Source: Microbacterium testaceum StLB037
GTDB taxonomy: Bacteria > Actinomycetota > Actinomycetes > Actinomycetales > Microbacteriaceae
Direction: 5' to 3'
DNA: 64,000 nucleotides
NCBI RefSeq assembly: GCF_000202635.1
Contig: NC_015125.1
Location: 3,782,001-3,846,000, forward strand
The translations under genes and the position numbers were made by a program. Position 1 is the first letter of the stretch. The number at the start of each line of letters is the position of its first letter. This document shows positions 30,479-37,269 of this stretch, in pieces. The notes under the pieces were generated by a model that did not search any database, was not told where the DNA came from, and was given only the letters and a program-made list of their open reading frames with translations.

Positions 30479-31798
30479 TCAGACCCCGGCGGGGACGCGC
30501 TGTTCGGCGCGGAGGCCGAGCTGGTCGGTGGGCACGTTCTTCGTCTCGCGCGCCGTGAGGGCGCTCACCGAGGCGATGATCGCGATCGCGGCGGTGAAGA
30601 GGCTGATGACGACCCAGCCGCCCGCGCCGCCGCCACCGAGGGCCGCGACGATGCTCGGCGCGAACCCGGCCATCAGGAAGCCGAGCTGCGTGCCTATCGC
30701 CATACCGGAGAAGCGCACCCGGACGCTGAACATCTCGCCGTAGAACGACGGCCAGACGGCGTTGGCGGCGGCGTATCCGCACGAGAACGTGAGGATCGCC
30801 AGGCCGAAGGTGAGGAGGTCGTTCCCGGCGCCCATCGACAGCATGTAGAACGGCATGAACGCCGCCGACGACAGGGCGCCGTAGATGAAGACGGGCTTGC
30901 GGCCGATCCGGTCGGCGAGCTTGCCGAACAGGGGCTGCGTGAACAGCGCCACGACGTTGGCGACGACGACGAGCCACAGGGTCACACTGGCGGCGAGGCC
31001 GACCTCCTTGCCGTACGCGATGGCGAGGGTGCCGAAGACGGTGGAGACCGCGGCGATGAAGGCGCAGAAGATCACGCGGAGCACGTCGCGCCAGTGGTTC
31101 TTCAGCAGCGGGACCAGTGGCATCCGGGCGATCTGACCGGTCGCCTTCGCCTGCTCGAACTCGGGGGTCTCGTGCAGACTCCGGCGGATGAAGAACGCCA
31201 CCACGACGACCACGGCGCTGAGCCAGAACGGCACACGCCAGCCCCACGAGAACTTGATGTCGTCGGGCAGGGCGACGACCGGGATGAAGATGAGCGCGGC
31301 GAGGATCTGACCGCCCTGGGTGCCGGTGAGCGTCCACGAGGTGAAGAACGAGCGGCGACCGTCGGGCGCGTGCTCGAGGGTGAGTGACGAGGCACCCGCC
31401 TGCTCACCCGCGGCGGACAGGCCCTGGGCGAGACGGCACAGCACGAGCAGTACGGGGGCGAACCAGCCGATCTGCGCGAAGCCGGGGAGGCAGCCGATGA
31501 CGAAGGTCGAGAGCCCCATGAGCAGCAGCGTGAACATCAGCACCTTCTGGCGGCCGATGCGGTCACCGAAGTGGCCGAGGATGATCGCGCCGAAGGGGCG
31601 GGCGATGTAGGCGAACCCGAAGGTCGCGAACGACATCACCAGCGCCGCCTGGTCGCCCGAAGGGAAGAACACCGTCGGGAAGATGAGGGCGGCTGCGGAG
31701 CCGAAGAGGAAGAAGTCGTAGTACTCCACGGCGCTTCCCATGAAGCTGGCGGTGGCCGCCTTCACGGGAGTCTTCCGCGTCGTTGCGGGGGTGGTCAT
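30479..31798 (-). CDS. MHS-family MFS transporter, probable shikimate/quinate uptake
   Basis: 439 residues with about 12 membrane helices and the MHS (metabolite:H+ symporter) start ATASFMGSAVEYYDFFLFG. The loop motif GHFGDRIGRQKVL is repeated as KLADRIGRKPVF near 275. LCRLAQGLSAAGEQAGASSL is typical of ShiA/ProP-like members. The substrate is inferred from its operon: it follows a shikimate/quinate dehydrogenase gene by 13 bases, beside a dehydroshikimate dehydratase. No signs of damage. Confidence 0.85.
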   Translation of the reverse strand: MTTPATTRKTPVKAATASFMGSAVEYYDFFLFGSAAALIFPTVFFPSGDQAALVMSFATFGFAYIARPFGAIILGHFGDRIGRQKVLMFTLLLMGLSTFVIGCLPGFAQIGWFAPVLLVLCRLAQGLSAAGEQAGASSLTLEHAPDGRRSFFTSWTLTGTQGGQILAALIFIPVVALPDDIKFSWGWRVPFWLSAVVVVVAFFIRRSLHETPEFEQAKATGQIARMPLVPLLKNHWRDVLRVIFCAFIAAVSTVFGTLAIAYGKEVGLAASVTLWLVVVANVVALFTQPLFGKLADRIGRKPVFIYGALSSAAFMPFYMLSMGAGNDLLTFGLAILTFSCGYAAANAVWPSFYGEMFSVRVRFSGMAIGTQLGFLMAGFAPSIVAALGGGGAGGWVVISLFTAAIAIIASVSALTARETKNVPTDQLGLRAEQRVPAGV

Positions 31799-31811
31799 GG
31801 ACGGATGCTCC

Positions 31812-32717
31812 TTAGCGGGCGAGGGCCGGGTCGACGGGGACGTCGAGGCCTTTGTCGGTCGTGACGAGGTCGAGGAAATGGGCGGTCATGCGGGCGGGGT
31901 CGGGTCGCGTCCCCGTGATGAGGGCGAACGCGTCAACGGCCTGGTGGACCGCCATGCGTCCGCCGCTGAGCGTGCGGCAGCCGCGCTCGCGCGCGATGAC
32001 GAGGAGTTCGGTGTCGAGGGGGCGGTACACGATGTCAGCCACCCAGAGCTCGGGGCGCAGGAGCGCGGCGTCGAGGGGGAGTCCGGGATGCTCGGCCATG
32101 CCGACCGGCGTGCAGTGCACGAGACCGTCCGCGTCGGCGAGGACGGTGGCCAGCTCGGCGGGTGCGGCGGTGTCGACGACGGCGAGCGGATGCCGAGCGC
32201 CCAGGTCCGCGGCCAACGCGCCGGCCCGCGCGGGGTCGAGGTCGACGATGCTCAGGCGCGCGGTCCCGAGCCGCAGCAGCGCGTCGGCGACGGCGGACCC
32301 GGCCCCGCCCGCGCCGAGCTGGACGACGTGCCGGGTTCCGGCATCCGGGAGTCCGTCGGTGAAGGCGGCGGCGAAACCCGTCGTGTCGGTGTTGTGGCCG
32401 ACGCGGCCGGTCGGGGTGAACAGCACGGTGTTGACCGCGCCGAGGGCCGCGGCGACGGGATCGATGCGGTCGAGGTGGGGGAGCACGCTCTGCTTGCACG
32501 GGTGCGTGACGTTGACGGCGTCGTAGCCGAGCCGCTCGGCCCAGGCCAGCACCTCGCCGATTCGCTCGGCATCGATGCCGAGGGCGGTGAGGTCGAGCGG
32601 ACGGTAGACGTAGGTCAGTCCGAGGGCGCGCGCTTCGGCCATGTGCATCGGCGGCGTCAGCGAGGGGAGGACCCCCGTGCCGATGAGGCCGACGAGGTAG
32701 GGGTGCGCGTCGTTCAC
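31812..32717 (-). CDS. Quinate/shikimate dehydrogenase, catabolic copy
   Basis: A 301-residue shikimate-dehydrogenase fold, only distantly like the aroE copy at 26649. Seen are GVLPSLTPPMHMAEARALGL, the catalytic Lys in NVTHPCKQSVLPHLD (about 74), NTDTTGFAAAF, the nucleotide loop LGAGGAGSAVADAL, and a late GGRMAVHQAVDAF. LDLDP/IVDLDP-like acid at the end of the second strand of the nucleotide fold favours NAD over NADP, as in C. glutamicum QsuD. It probably oxidises shikimate or quinate. The GTG start has AAGGAG 6 bases upstream; the operator is 30 bases upstream. Confidence 0.82.
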   Translation of the reverse strand: MNDAHPYLVGLIGTGVLPSLTPPMHMAEARALGLTYVYRPLDLTALGIDAERIGEVLAWAERLGYDAVNVTHPCKQSVLPHLDRIDPVAAALGAVNTVLFTPTGRVGHNTDTTGFAAAFTDGLPDAGTRHVVQLGAGGAGSAVADALLRLGTARLSIVDLDPARAGALAADLGARHPLAVVDTAAPAELATVLADADGLVHCTPVGMAEHPGLPLDAALLRPELWVADIVYRPLDTELLVIARERGCRTLSGGRMAVHQAVDAFALITGTRPDPARMTAHFLDLVTTDKGLDVPVDPALAR

Positions 32718-32746
32718 GGTACTCCTTCGTGTCCGTGTGGCGGTTA

Positions 32747-32762
32747 TGTACTAACCGGTACG
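32747..32762. promoter_or_regulatory. Candidate TetR operator upstream of aroE2-transporter
   Basis: TGTACTA-AC-CGGTACG, an imperfect copy of the perfect palindrome at 33760-33775 (TGTACCA-GA-TGGTACA). It lies 30 bases before the aroE2 start. Confidence 0.6.
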
Positions 32763-32862
32763 TTCAGAGGAAACCACGGCGGCGCCGCGCTGTCAACGAC
32801 AGAATCCGGAGGACGCGGCGCCGAAGCCCGGGAGCGGATCCTCGGCGTGCCGGGCGGTGGTG

Positions 32863-32931
32863 CACAACTCCTGCAGATCGCCGCGTCGGGGGTGCCTGAG
32901 CCTCGGGGAAGCCGGATCTGCCGGAGTTGTG
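32863..32931. repeat. Long inverted repeat (REP-like hairpin)
   Basis: CACAACTCC-T-GCAGATC (32863-32879) pairs with GATCTGC-C-GGAGTTGTG (32915-32931): 16 of 17 positions pair, with a 35-base GC-rich spacer. There is no coding content. Confidence 0.7.
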
Positions 32932-32956
32932 TCGCGACGGCGGTGACACGCTGCTC

Positions 32957-33100
32957 GCGATCCCCCGCCCAGGCCCAGTCCGCGAACCCGCGCACCCCGG
33001 CCAGGCTCAACCCGCAGGCTCGCGCACCCCGGCCAGGCTCAACCCGCAGGCTCGCGCACCCCGGCCAGTCGCAGCCCGCAGGCGTGCGCACTCCGGGCGG
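32957..33100. repeat. 32-base tandem repeat array
   Basis: The unit starts CGCGCACCCCGGCCAGGCTC and ends AACCCGCAGGCT. Copies 1-2 (32989-33020, 33021-33052) are nearly identical. Copy 3 (33053-33084) is diverged in its second half, copy 0 (32957-32988) is degenerate and copy 4 is partial. The units are directly joined with no spacers. Confidence 0.8.
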
Positions 33101-33102
33101 AT

Positions 33103-33735
33103 TCAGCGCGAGGGCGCCGTCAGCCAGCCGACCACGACGTCGCCCAGGGCGGAGCGCAGGTGGGCGCGGCGCTCGGGGGAGGCCAGGTCGACGTCGAAGA
33201 GGTGGCCGAAGGTGTACTGGTTGGCGACCTGGAAGACGCAGTACGAGCTGATCACGAGGTGCACGTCGATCGCGTCGACGTCGGAGCGGAACACACCCGC
33301 CTCCCGACCGCGCTCGAGGATCTCGTCGAGGAGCCCCTTCGCCGGCTGCGAGAGCGTTCGCAGTCCCTCGATCTGGCGGATGAATTCGCCGCGGTGGATG
33401 TTCTCAATCGCGACCAGACGGATGAAGGCCTCGTGCCCGACGTGGTGGTCGAAGGTCAGCTCGGCGAGGGCGCGGATGGCATCCACGGGGTCGGCGTGAT
33501 CGACGTCGATCGCGCGTTCCGCCTCGCGGATTCCGCGGTAGGCCTCCTCGAGCACGGCCCGATAGAGACCCTCTTTGCCACCGAAGTAGTAGTAGATCAT
33601 CCGCTTCGTCGTGCGGGTGCGCGCGGCGATGTCGTCGACCCGGGCGCCGGAGTACCCCTCTTCGGCGAAGACCTCGGTCGCGACGGCGAGCAGCTCGGCG
33701 CGCGTGCGCTCCGCGTCTCTGCGTGCCTCGGCCAT
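33103..33735 (-). CDS. TetR-family regulator of the quinate/shikimate cassette
   Basis: A 210-residue TetR protein. The N-terminal HTH (FAEEGYSGARVDDIAARTRT, then KRMIYYYFGGKEGLY, about 20-55) is classic. The C-terminal ligand domain is alpha-helical (FDHHVGHEAFIRLVAIEN). Its ATG has TAGTCT (plus 33742-33747) 6 bases upstream, so the mRNA is leaderless. The palindrome between it and the divergent dehydratase gene, repeated upstream of aroE2, suggests that it represses both units and itself. The ligand is unknown; a pathway compound such as shikimate, quinate or dehydroshikimate is the natural guess. Confidence 0.85.
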   Translation of the reverse strand: MAEARRDAERTRAELLAVATEVFAEEGYSGARVDDIAARTRTTKRMIYYYFGGKEGLYRAVLEEAYRGIREAERAIDVDHADPVDAIRALAELTFDHHVGHEAFIRLVAIENIHRGEFIRQIEGLRTLSQPAKGLLDEILERGREAGVFRSDVDAIDVHLVISSYCVFQVANQYTFGHLFDVDLASPERRAHLRSALGDVVVGWLTAPSR

Positions 33736-33741
33736 TCGGTC

Positions 33742-33777
33742 AGACTAGTGGACCCGCTTTGTACCAGATGGTACATT
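33742..33777. promoter_or_regulatory. Divergent promoters with perfect TetR operator
   Basis: Operator TGTACCA-GA-TGGTACA (33760-33775). A -10 box for the dehydratase, TACATT (33772-33777), overlaps its right end, 8 bases before that ATG. A -10 box for tetR, TAGTCT on the minus strand (33742-33747), puts the operator over the tetR -35 region. Confidence 0.65.
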
Positions 33778-33785
33778 CGGCCGCC

Positions 33786-35597
33786 ATGAGGACCTCGATC
33801 GCGACCGTCTGCATCAGCGGCACGCTCGCCGACAAACTCCACGCCTGCGCCGACGCCGGCTTCGACGGCGTGGAGATCTTCGAGCCCGACCTCCTGGCGG
33901 CCCCCGAAAGCCCCGAGGAGATCGCCGCCCTCGCCGGGCGTCTGGGTCTGAGCCTCGACCTCTACCAACCGATGCGCGACGTCGAGGGCGTCGACGAGGA
34001 GGCCTTCGCCGCGGTGCTGCGACGCGCCGAGGCCAAGTTCCGCCTCATGCAGCGCCTCGGGATGGATCTCGTGCTCTGCTGCAGCAACGTCGCCACCGCG
34101 ACGGTGGACGATGACGCCGTCTCCGCCGAGCAACTGCGACGCCTCGGCGATCTGGCGGCGGGGTACGGCATCCGGATCGCCTTCGAAGCCCTCGCGTGGG
34201 GGCGTTTCGTCGACGACTACCGCCGCGCGTGGCGCATCGTCGAGCTCGCCGATCACCCCGCGGTGGGGGTGTGCCTCGATTCGTTCCACATCCTCTCGCG
34301 CGGGCACGACCCCGCCGACATCGCCCGCATCCCGGGCGAGAAGATCTTCTTCGTGCAGCTCGCCGACGCCCCGCGCCTGAGCATGGACGTGCTCTCGTGG
34401 AGCCGGCACCATCGCCTCTTCCCGGGCGAGGGGGAGTTCGACCTCACCGATTTCACCGCGCGCATCGTCGACGCCGGATACACCGGCCCCTGGTCGCTCG
34501 AAGTGTTCAACGACACCTTCCGACAGACCGACGCCCGCCGCACGGCGCTGCACGCGCGGCGGTCCCTGCGCTGGCTCGAGGACGCCGTCTCGCGGGCACT
34601 GCCCGATGCGCCGGCCGACCTGCGGATGCTCCCGGACTCGGCGGCCCCCTCGGGGGTCGACTTCATCGAGGTCAAGGCCGAGGACACCTCCGCGATCGAG
34701 GAGCTGCTCGCGCAGCTCGGCTTCACCTCCCGCGGTCGCCACCGCACCAAGCCGGTCACCCTGTGGACGGCGGGGGAGGCGCGGGTCATCCTCAACGAGC
34801 AGCACGCCCGGGGGTGGGAGCCGCGCCTCGCGGCGATCGGCCTCGAGGTCGACGACGCCGAGGCGGTCGACCTCCGCATGCTCGAGCTCGGCGTGCCCCG
34901 GGCGTACCGCCGCACGTACGCGACCGAGGAACGTCTCGACGGCGCCGTGGCGCCCGACGGGACCGAGGTCTACTGGGCGCAGGCAGCCGACGAGGGCGAT
35001 CCGGCCTGGGTCGCGGAGTTCGAGCACGGGGAACCGCTCCGCGCGACCGCGATCACCGGGGTCGACCACGTCAGCCTGAGCCAGCCCTGGGATGCCATCG
35101 AAGAGGCGACCCTGTTCTACACAGCGGGCTTCGCGCTCCGCGTCGACAGTGCCACCGAGGTTCCGGGACCGCGTGGCCTCGTCGCCAGCCGCGTGCTCGT
35201 CGCCCCCGGCGGCGGAGTGCGCCTGCCCCTGAACGTCGCTCCGGCGATCCTCGCCGCGGAGCGCGCGGGGGCCGCGCTCCCGCAGCACGTCGCCTTCCTC
35301 TGCGACGACGTGCGCACGGTCGCCCGCGCCGCCCGGGAGCGGGGATTCACTCCGCTCGCGATGCCCGGCAACTACTACGACGACATCGCCGCGCGCTTCG
35401 CCCTGACCGAGACCGAGGTCGACGAGCTGCGCGAACTCCACCTCGGCTACGACCAGGATGCCGCGGGTGCGTACCGGCACTTCTACACCCGCACGATCGG
35501 CGAGGTGTTCTTCGAGTTCGTCGAGCGCATCGACGCCTACGCGGGATACGGCGCCGGCACCGCCCCCGTGCGCCTCACGGCGCAGGGACGGCGCTGA
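33786..35597 (+). CDS. qsuB: 3-Dehydroshikimate dehydratase fused to HPPD-like VOC domain (QsuB/QuiC1 type)
   Basis: 603 residues. Residues 1 to about 280 form a TIM-barrel sugar isomerase-type domain with metal ligands in IAFEALAWGRF, VGVCLDSFHIL and WSLEVFNDTF. It turns 3-dehydroshikimate into protocatechuate. Residues about 290-600 form a two-part VOC region like 4-hydroxyphenylpyruvate dioxygenase, with potential metal ligands in GVDHVSLSQ, QHVAFLCDD and EVFFEFVER. The same fusion is known in P. putida QuiC1 and C. glutamicum QsuB; the second domain's role is unsettled. The ATG at 33786 is the first with a fitting -10. No ring-cleavage genes follow in the window. Confidence 0.88.
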   Translation: MRTSIATVCISGTLADKLHACADAGFDGVEIFEPDLLAAPESPEEIAALAGRLGLSLDLYQPMRDVEGVDEEAFAAVLRRAEAKFRLMQRLGMDLVLCCSNVATATVDDDAVSAEQLRRLGDLAAGYGIRIAFEALAWGRFVDDYRRAWRIVELADHPAVGVCLDSFHILSRGHDPADIARIPGEKIFFVQLADAPRLSMDVLSWSRHHRLFPGEGEFDLTDFTARIVDAGYTGPWSLEVFNDTFRQTDARRTALHARRSLRWLEDAVSRALPDAPADLRMLPDSAAPSGVDFIEVKAEDTSAIEELLAQLGFTSRGRHRTKPVTLWTAGEARVILNEQHARGWEPRLAAIGLEVDDAEAVDLRMLELGVPRAYRRTYATEERLDGAVAPDGTEVYWAQAADEGDPAWVAEFEHGEPLRATAITGVDHVSLSQPWDAIEEATLFYTAGFALRVDSATEVPGPRGLVASRVLVAPGGGVRLPLNVAPAILAAERAGAALPQHVAFLCDDVRTVARAARERGFTPLAMPGNYYDDIAARFALTETEVDELRELHLGYDQDAAGAYRHFYTRTIGEVFFEFVERIDAYAGYGAGTAPVRLTAQGRR

Positions 35598-35603
35598 TAA
35601 CGT
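35598..35603 (+). promoter_or_regulatory. Leaderless -10 box for aroQ
   Basis: TAACGT directly after the qsuB stop, with 7 bases to the ATG at 35611. It would free aroQ from the inducible cassette upstream. Confidence 0.5.
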
Positions 35604-35610
35604 GCCCGAC

Positions 35611-36069
35611 ATGACCACGCCTCGTCGCCTGCTGCTCGTCAACGGCCCGAACCTCAACCTGCTCGGCACGCGCCAGCCCGAGATCTACGGCTCCGACACG
35701 CTCGCCGACGTCGAGCGGGTCACGACCGAGGCGGCGGAACACCACGGGCTCGAGGTGCGGGCGATCCAGAGCAACCACGAGGGCGCGCTGATCGACGCGA
35801 TCCACGCCGCGCGTCTCGACTGCGCGGGCATCGTGATCAACGCCGGGGGACTCACGCACACCTCGGTCGCTCTGCGCGACGCGCTGGCATCCGTGGCCCT
35901 CCCCGTCGCCGAGGTGCACATCTCGAACATCAAAGAACGCGAGAGCTTCCGTCACTTCTCCTACATCGAGGACGTGGCCGCCGTGCACGTGATCGGCGAG
36001 GGGGTGCCCGGGTACGCCCGGGCCGTCCACCTGCTCGTCGAGGTCATCGCGGGCCGCGCCGACGGATGA
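35611..36069 (+). CDS. aroQ: 3-Dehydroquinate dehydratase, type II
   Basis: Dodecameric enzyme that interconverts 3-dehydroquinate and 3-dehydroshikimate, shared by biosynthesis and quinate catabolism. The 152 residues contain NGPNLNLLGTRQPEIYGSDT with the catalytic Tyr near 27, QSNHEGALIDAIH, INAGGLTHTSVALRDA and the catalytic His in VAEVHISNI near 106. By position it is the aroQ that normally follows aroB. It is the only dehydroquinate dehydratase in the window and its own -10 box suggests constitutive supply. Confidence 0.95.
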   Translation: MTTPRRLLLVNGPNLNLLGTRQPEIYGSDTLADVERVTTEAAEHHGLEVRAIQSNHEGALIDAIHAARLDCAGIVINAGGLTHTSVALRDALASVALPVAEVHISNIKERESFRHFSYIEDVAAVHVIGEGVPGYARAVHLLVEVIAGRADG

Positions 36070-36086
36070 CCGAGCGCAGCATCGCG

Positions 36087-36092
36087 TAGACT
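36087..36092 (+). promoter_or_regulatory. efp promoter (-10 box)
   Basis: TAGACT, 18 bases after the aroQ stop. Transcription would start near 36099 and give a leader of about 55 bases. Confidence 0.45.
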
Positions 36093-36153
36093 CGATGGCT
36101 GGGTGTGCGCCGGAGCGCCGCCTCCCCTCACACGAAACGGAATACGGGCACTC

Positions 36154-36714
36154 ATGGCATCCACCGCAGACATCAAGAACGGCGTCGTCCTCAGCATCGA
36201 CGGTCAGCTCTGGAACGTCGTGGAGTTCCAGCACGTCAAGCCCGGCAAGGGCGGCGCGTTCGTCCGCACCAAGCTCAAGAACGTCATGAGCGGCAAGACC
36301 GTCGACCGCACCTTCAACGCCGGCGCGAAGGTCGACATCGAGAACGTCGACCGTCGCGACTTCACGTACCTCTACAACGACGGCGAGGGCTTCGTCTTTA
36401 TGGACGTCGCCGACTACGACCAGATCACCGTAGGGGCCGCCACCGTCGGCGACGCCGCCAACTTCCTCCTCGAGAACCAGCAGGTGCAGATCGCCCTGAA
36501 CAACGGCAACCCGCTCTACATCGAGCTCCCGCCGTCCGTGGTCCTCGAGGTCACGTACACCGAGCCGGGCCTGCAGGGCGACCGCTCGTCGGCCGGCACG
36601 AAGCCCGCGACCGTCGAGACCGGCTACGAGATGCAGGTTCCGCTGTTCCTCGAAACCGGCACGAAGATCAAGGTCGACACTCGCACGGGCGAGTACCTCG
36701 GCCGCATCAGCTGA
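36154..36714 (+). CDS. efp: Elongation factor P
   Basis: Rescues ribosomes stalled at polyproline. The 186 residues form three beta domains, starting [20 protein letters not shown]. The tip loop is [16 protein letters not shown]; its Lys contacts the P-site t[21 protein letters not shown] lies in domain III. It precedes nusB by 2 bases, as in other actinobacteria. No EpmA or EarP modification gene is in view. Confidence 0.97.
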   Translation: MASTADIKNGVVLSIDGQLWNVVEFQHVKPGKGGAFVRTKLKNVMSGKTVDRTFNAGAKVDIENVDRRDFTYLYNDGEGFVFMDVADYDQITVGAATVGDAANFLLENQQVQIALNNGNPLYIELPPSVVLEVTYTEPGLQGDRSSAGTKPATVETGYEMQVPLFLETGTKIKVDTRTGEYLGRIS

Positions 36715-36716
36715 CG

Positions 36717-37127
36717 TTGTCCGCCCGCACCAAGGCGCGCAAGCGCGCCCTCGACATCCTGTTCCAGGCCGACGTCCGCGGTGAGGAACTGCCGATCATG
36801 CTGGCCGCCGAGGCCAAGCGGGCGGCATCCGAGCCCGATCGTCAGGCCTCATGGCTGTACGCCCGCGACATCGTCGATGGAGTGATCGACAACCGCGACG
36901 CGATCGACGAACAGATCACGACGTTCTCGAAGGACTGGTCGCTGCAGCGCATGCCCGCGGTCGACCGTGCTCTGCTGCGCATCGGCACGTGGGAGATCCT
37001 CTACAACGACGAGGTGCCCACGGCCGTCGCGATCGACGAGGCGGTGGAGCTCGCGAAGGAGTTCTCGACCGACGACTCCGGCTCGTTCGTGCACGGCGTG
37101 CTGGCGCGTATCGCACGTTCGTCCTGA
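36717..37127 (+). CDS. nusB: Transcription antitermination factor NusB
   Basis: All-helical 136-residue partner of NusE/S10 in rRNA antitermination. It begins SARTKARKRALDILFQADVR and has [20 protein letters not shown] and VAIDEAVELAKEFSTDDSG, all strong family marks. The start is TTG at 36717, two bases after the efp stop, so it is coupled to efp. A strong terminator follows 20 bases after the stop. Confidence 0.95.
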   Translation: MSARTKARKRALDILFQADVRGEELPIMLAAEAKRAASEPDRQASWLYARDIVDGVIDNRDAIDEQITTFSKDWSLQRMPAVDRALLRIGTWEILYNDEVPTAVAIDEAVELAKEFSTDDSGSFVHGVLARIARSS

Positions 37128-37146
37128 CCGCTCACGACATGCCCCG

Positions 37147-37178
37147 ACGCGGCCCCGACATCTCGTCGGCGGCCGCGT
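37147..37178 (+). terminator. efp-nusB terminator
   Basis: ACGCGGCC (37147-37154) pairs with GGCCGCGT (37171-37178). A second stem CCGAC/GTCGG with an ATCTC loop stacks inside. TTT follows immediately. Confidence 0.8.
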
Positions 37179-37269
37179 TTCGGCGCTCGCGGGCCGGCTG
37201 CCGGATCGGGTGGGACGGCCCCTTCGAATCGCGGCGGGCGATGTCGGAGGTCTCCGGCAGGATGCTCGC

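Larger units (their letters stand above)
32718..33102. other. 385-base intergenic region rich in repeats
   Basis: No gene is supported here. From left to right it holds the aroE2 leader and operator (32747-32762), an inverted repeat GGCGCCGCG/CGCGGCGCC (32781-32789/32814-32822) with an inner TGTC-AAC-GACA, a second large inverted repeat (32863-32931), and a 32-base tandem array (32957-33100). The frames through the array are not coding because 32 is not a multiple of three. Confidence 0.7.

Noticed and set aside
32957..33100. Possible CRISPR array (32-base direct repeats)
   Set aside because: The units are directly adjacent with no spacers, and there are no cas genes nearby.
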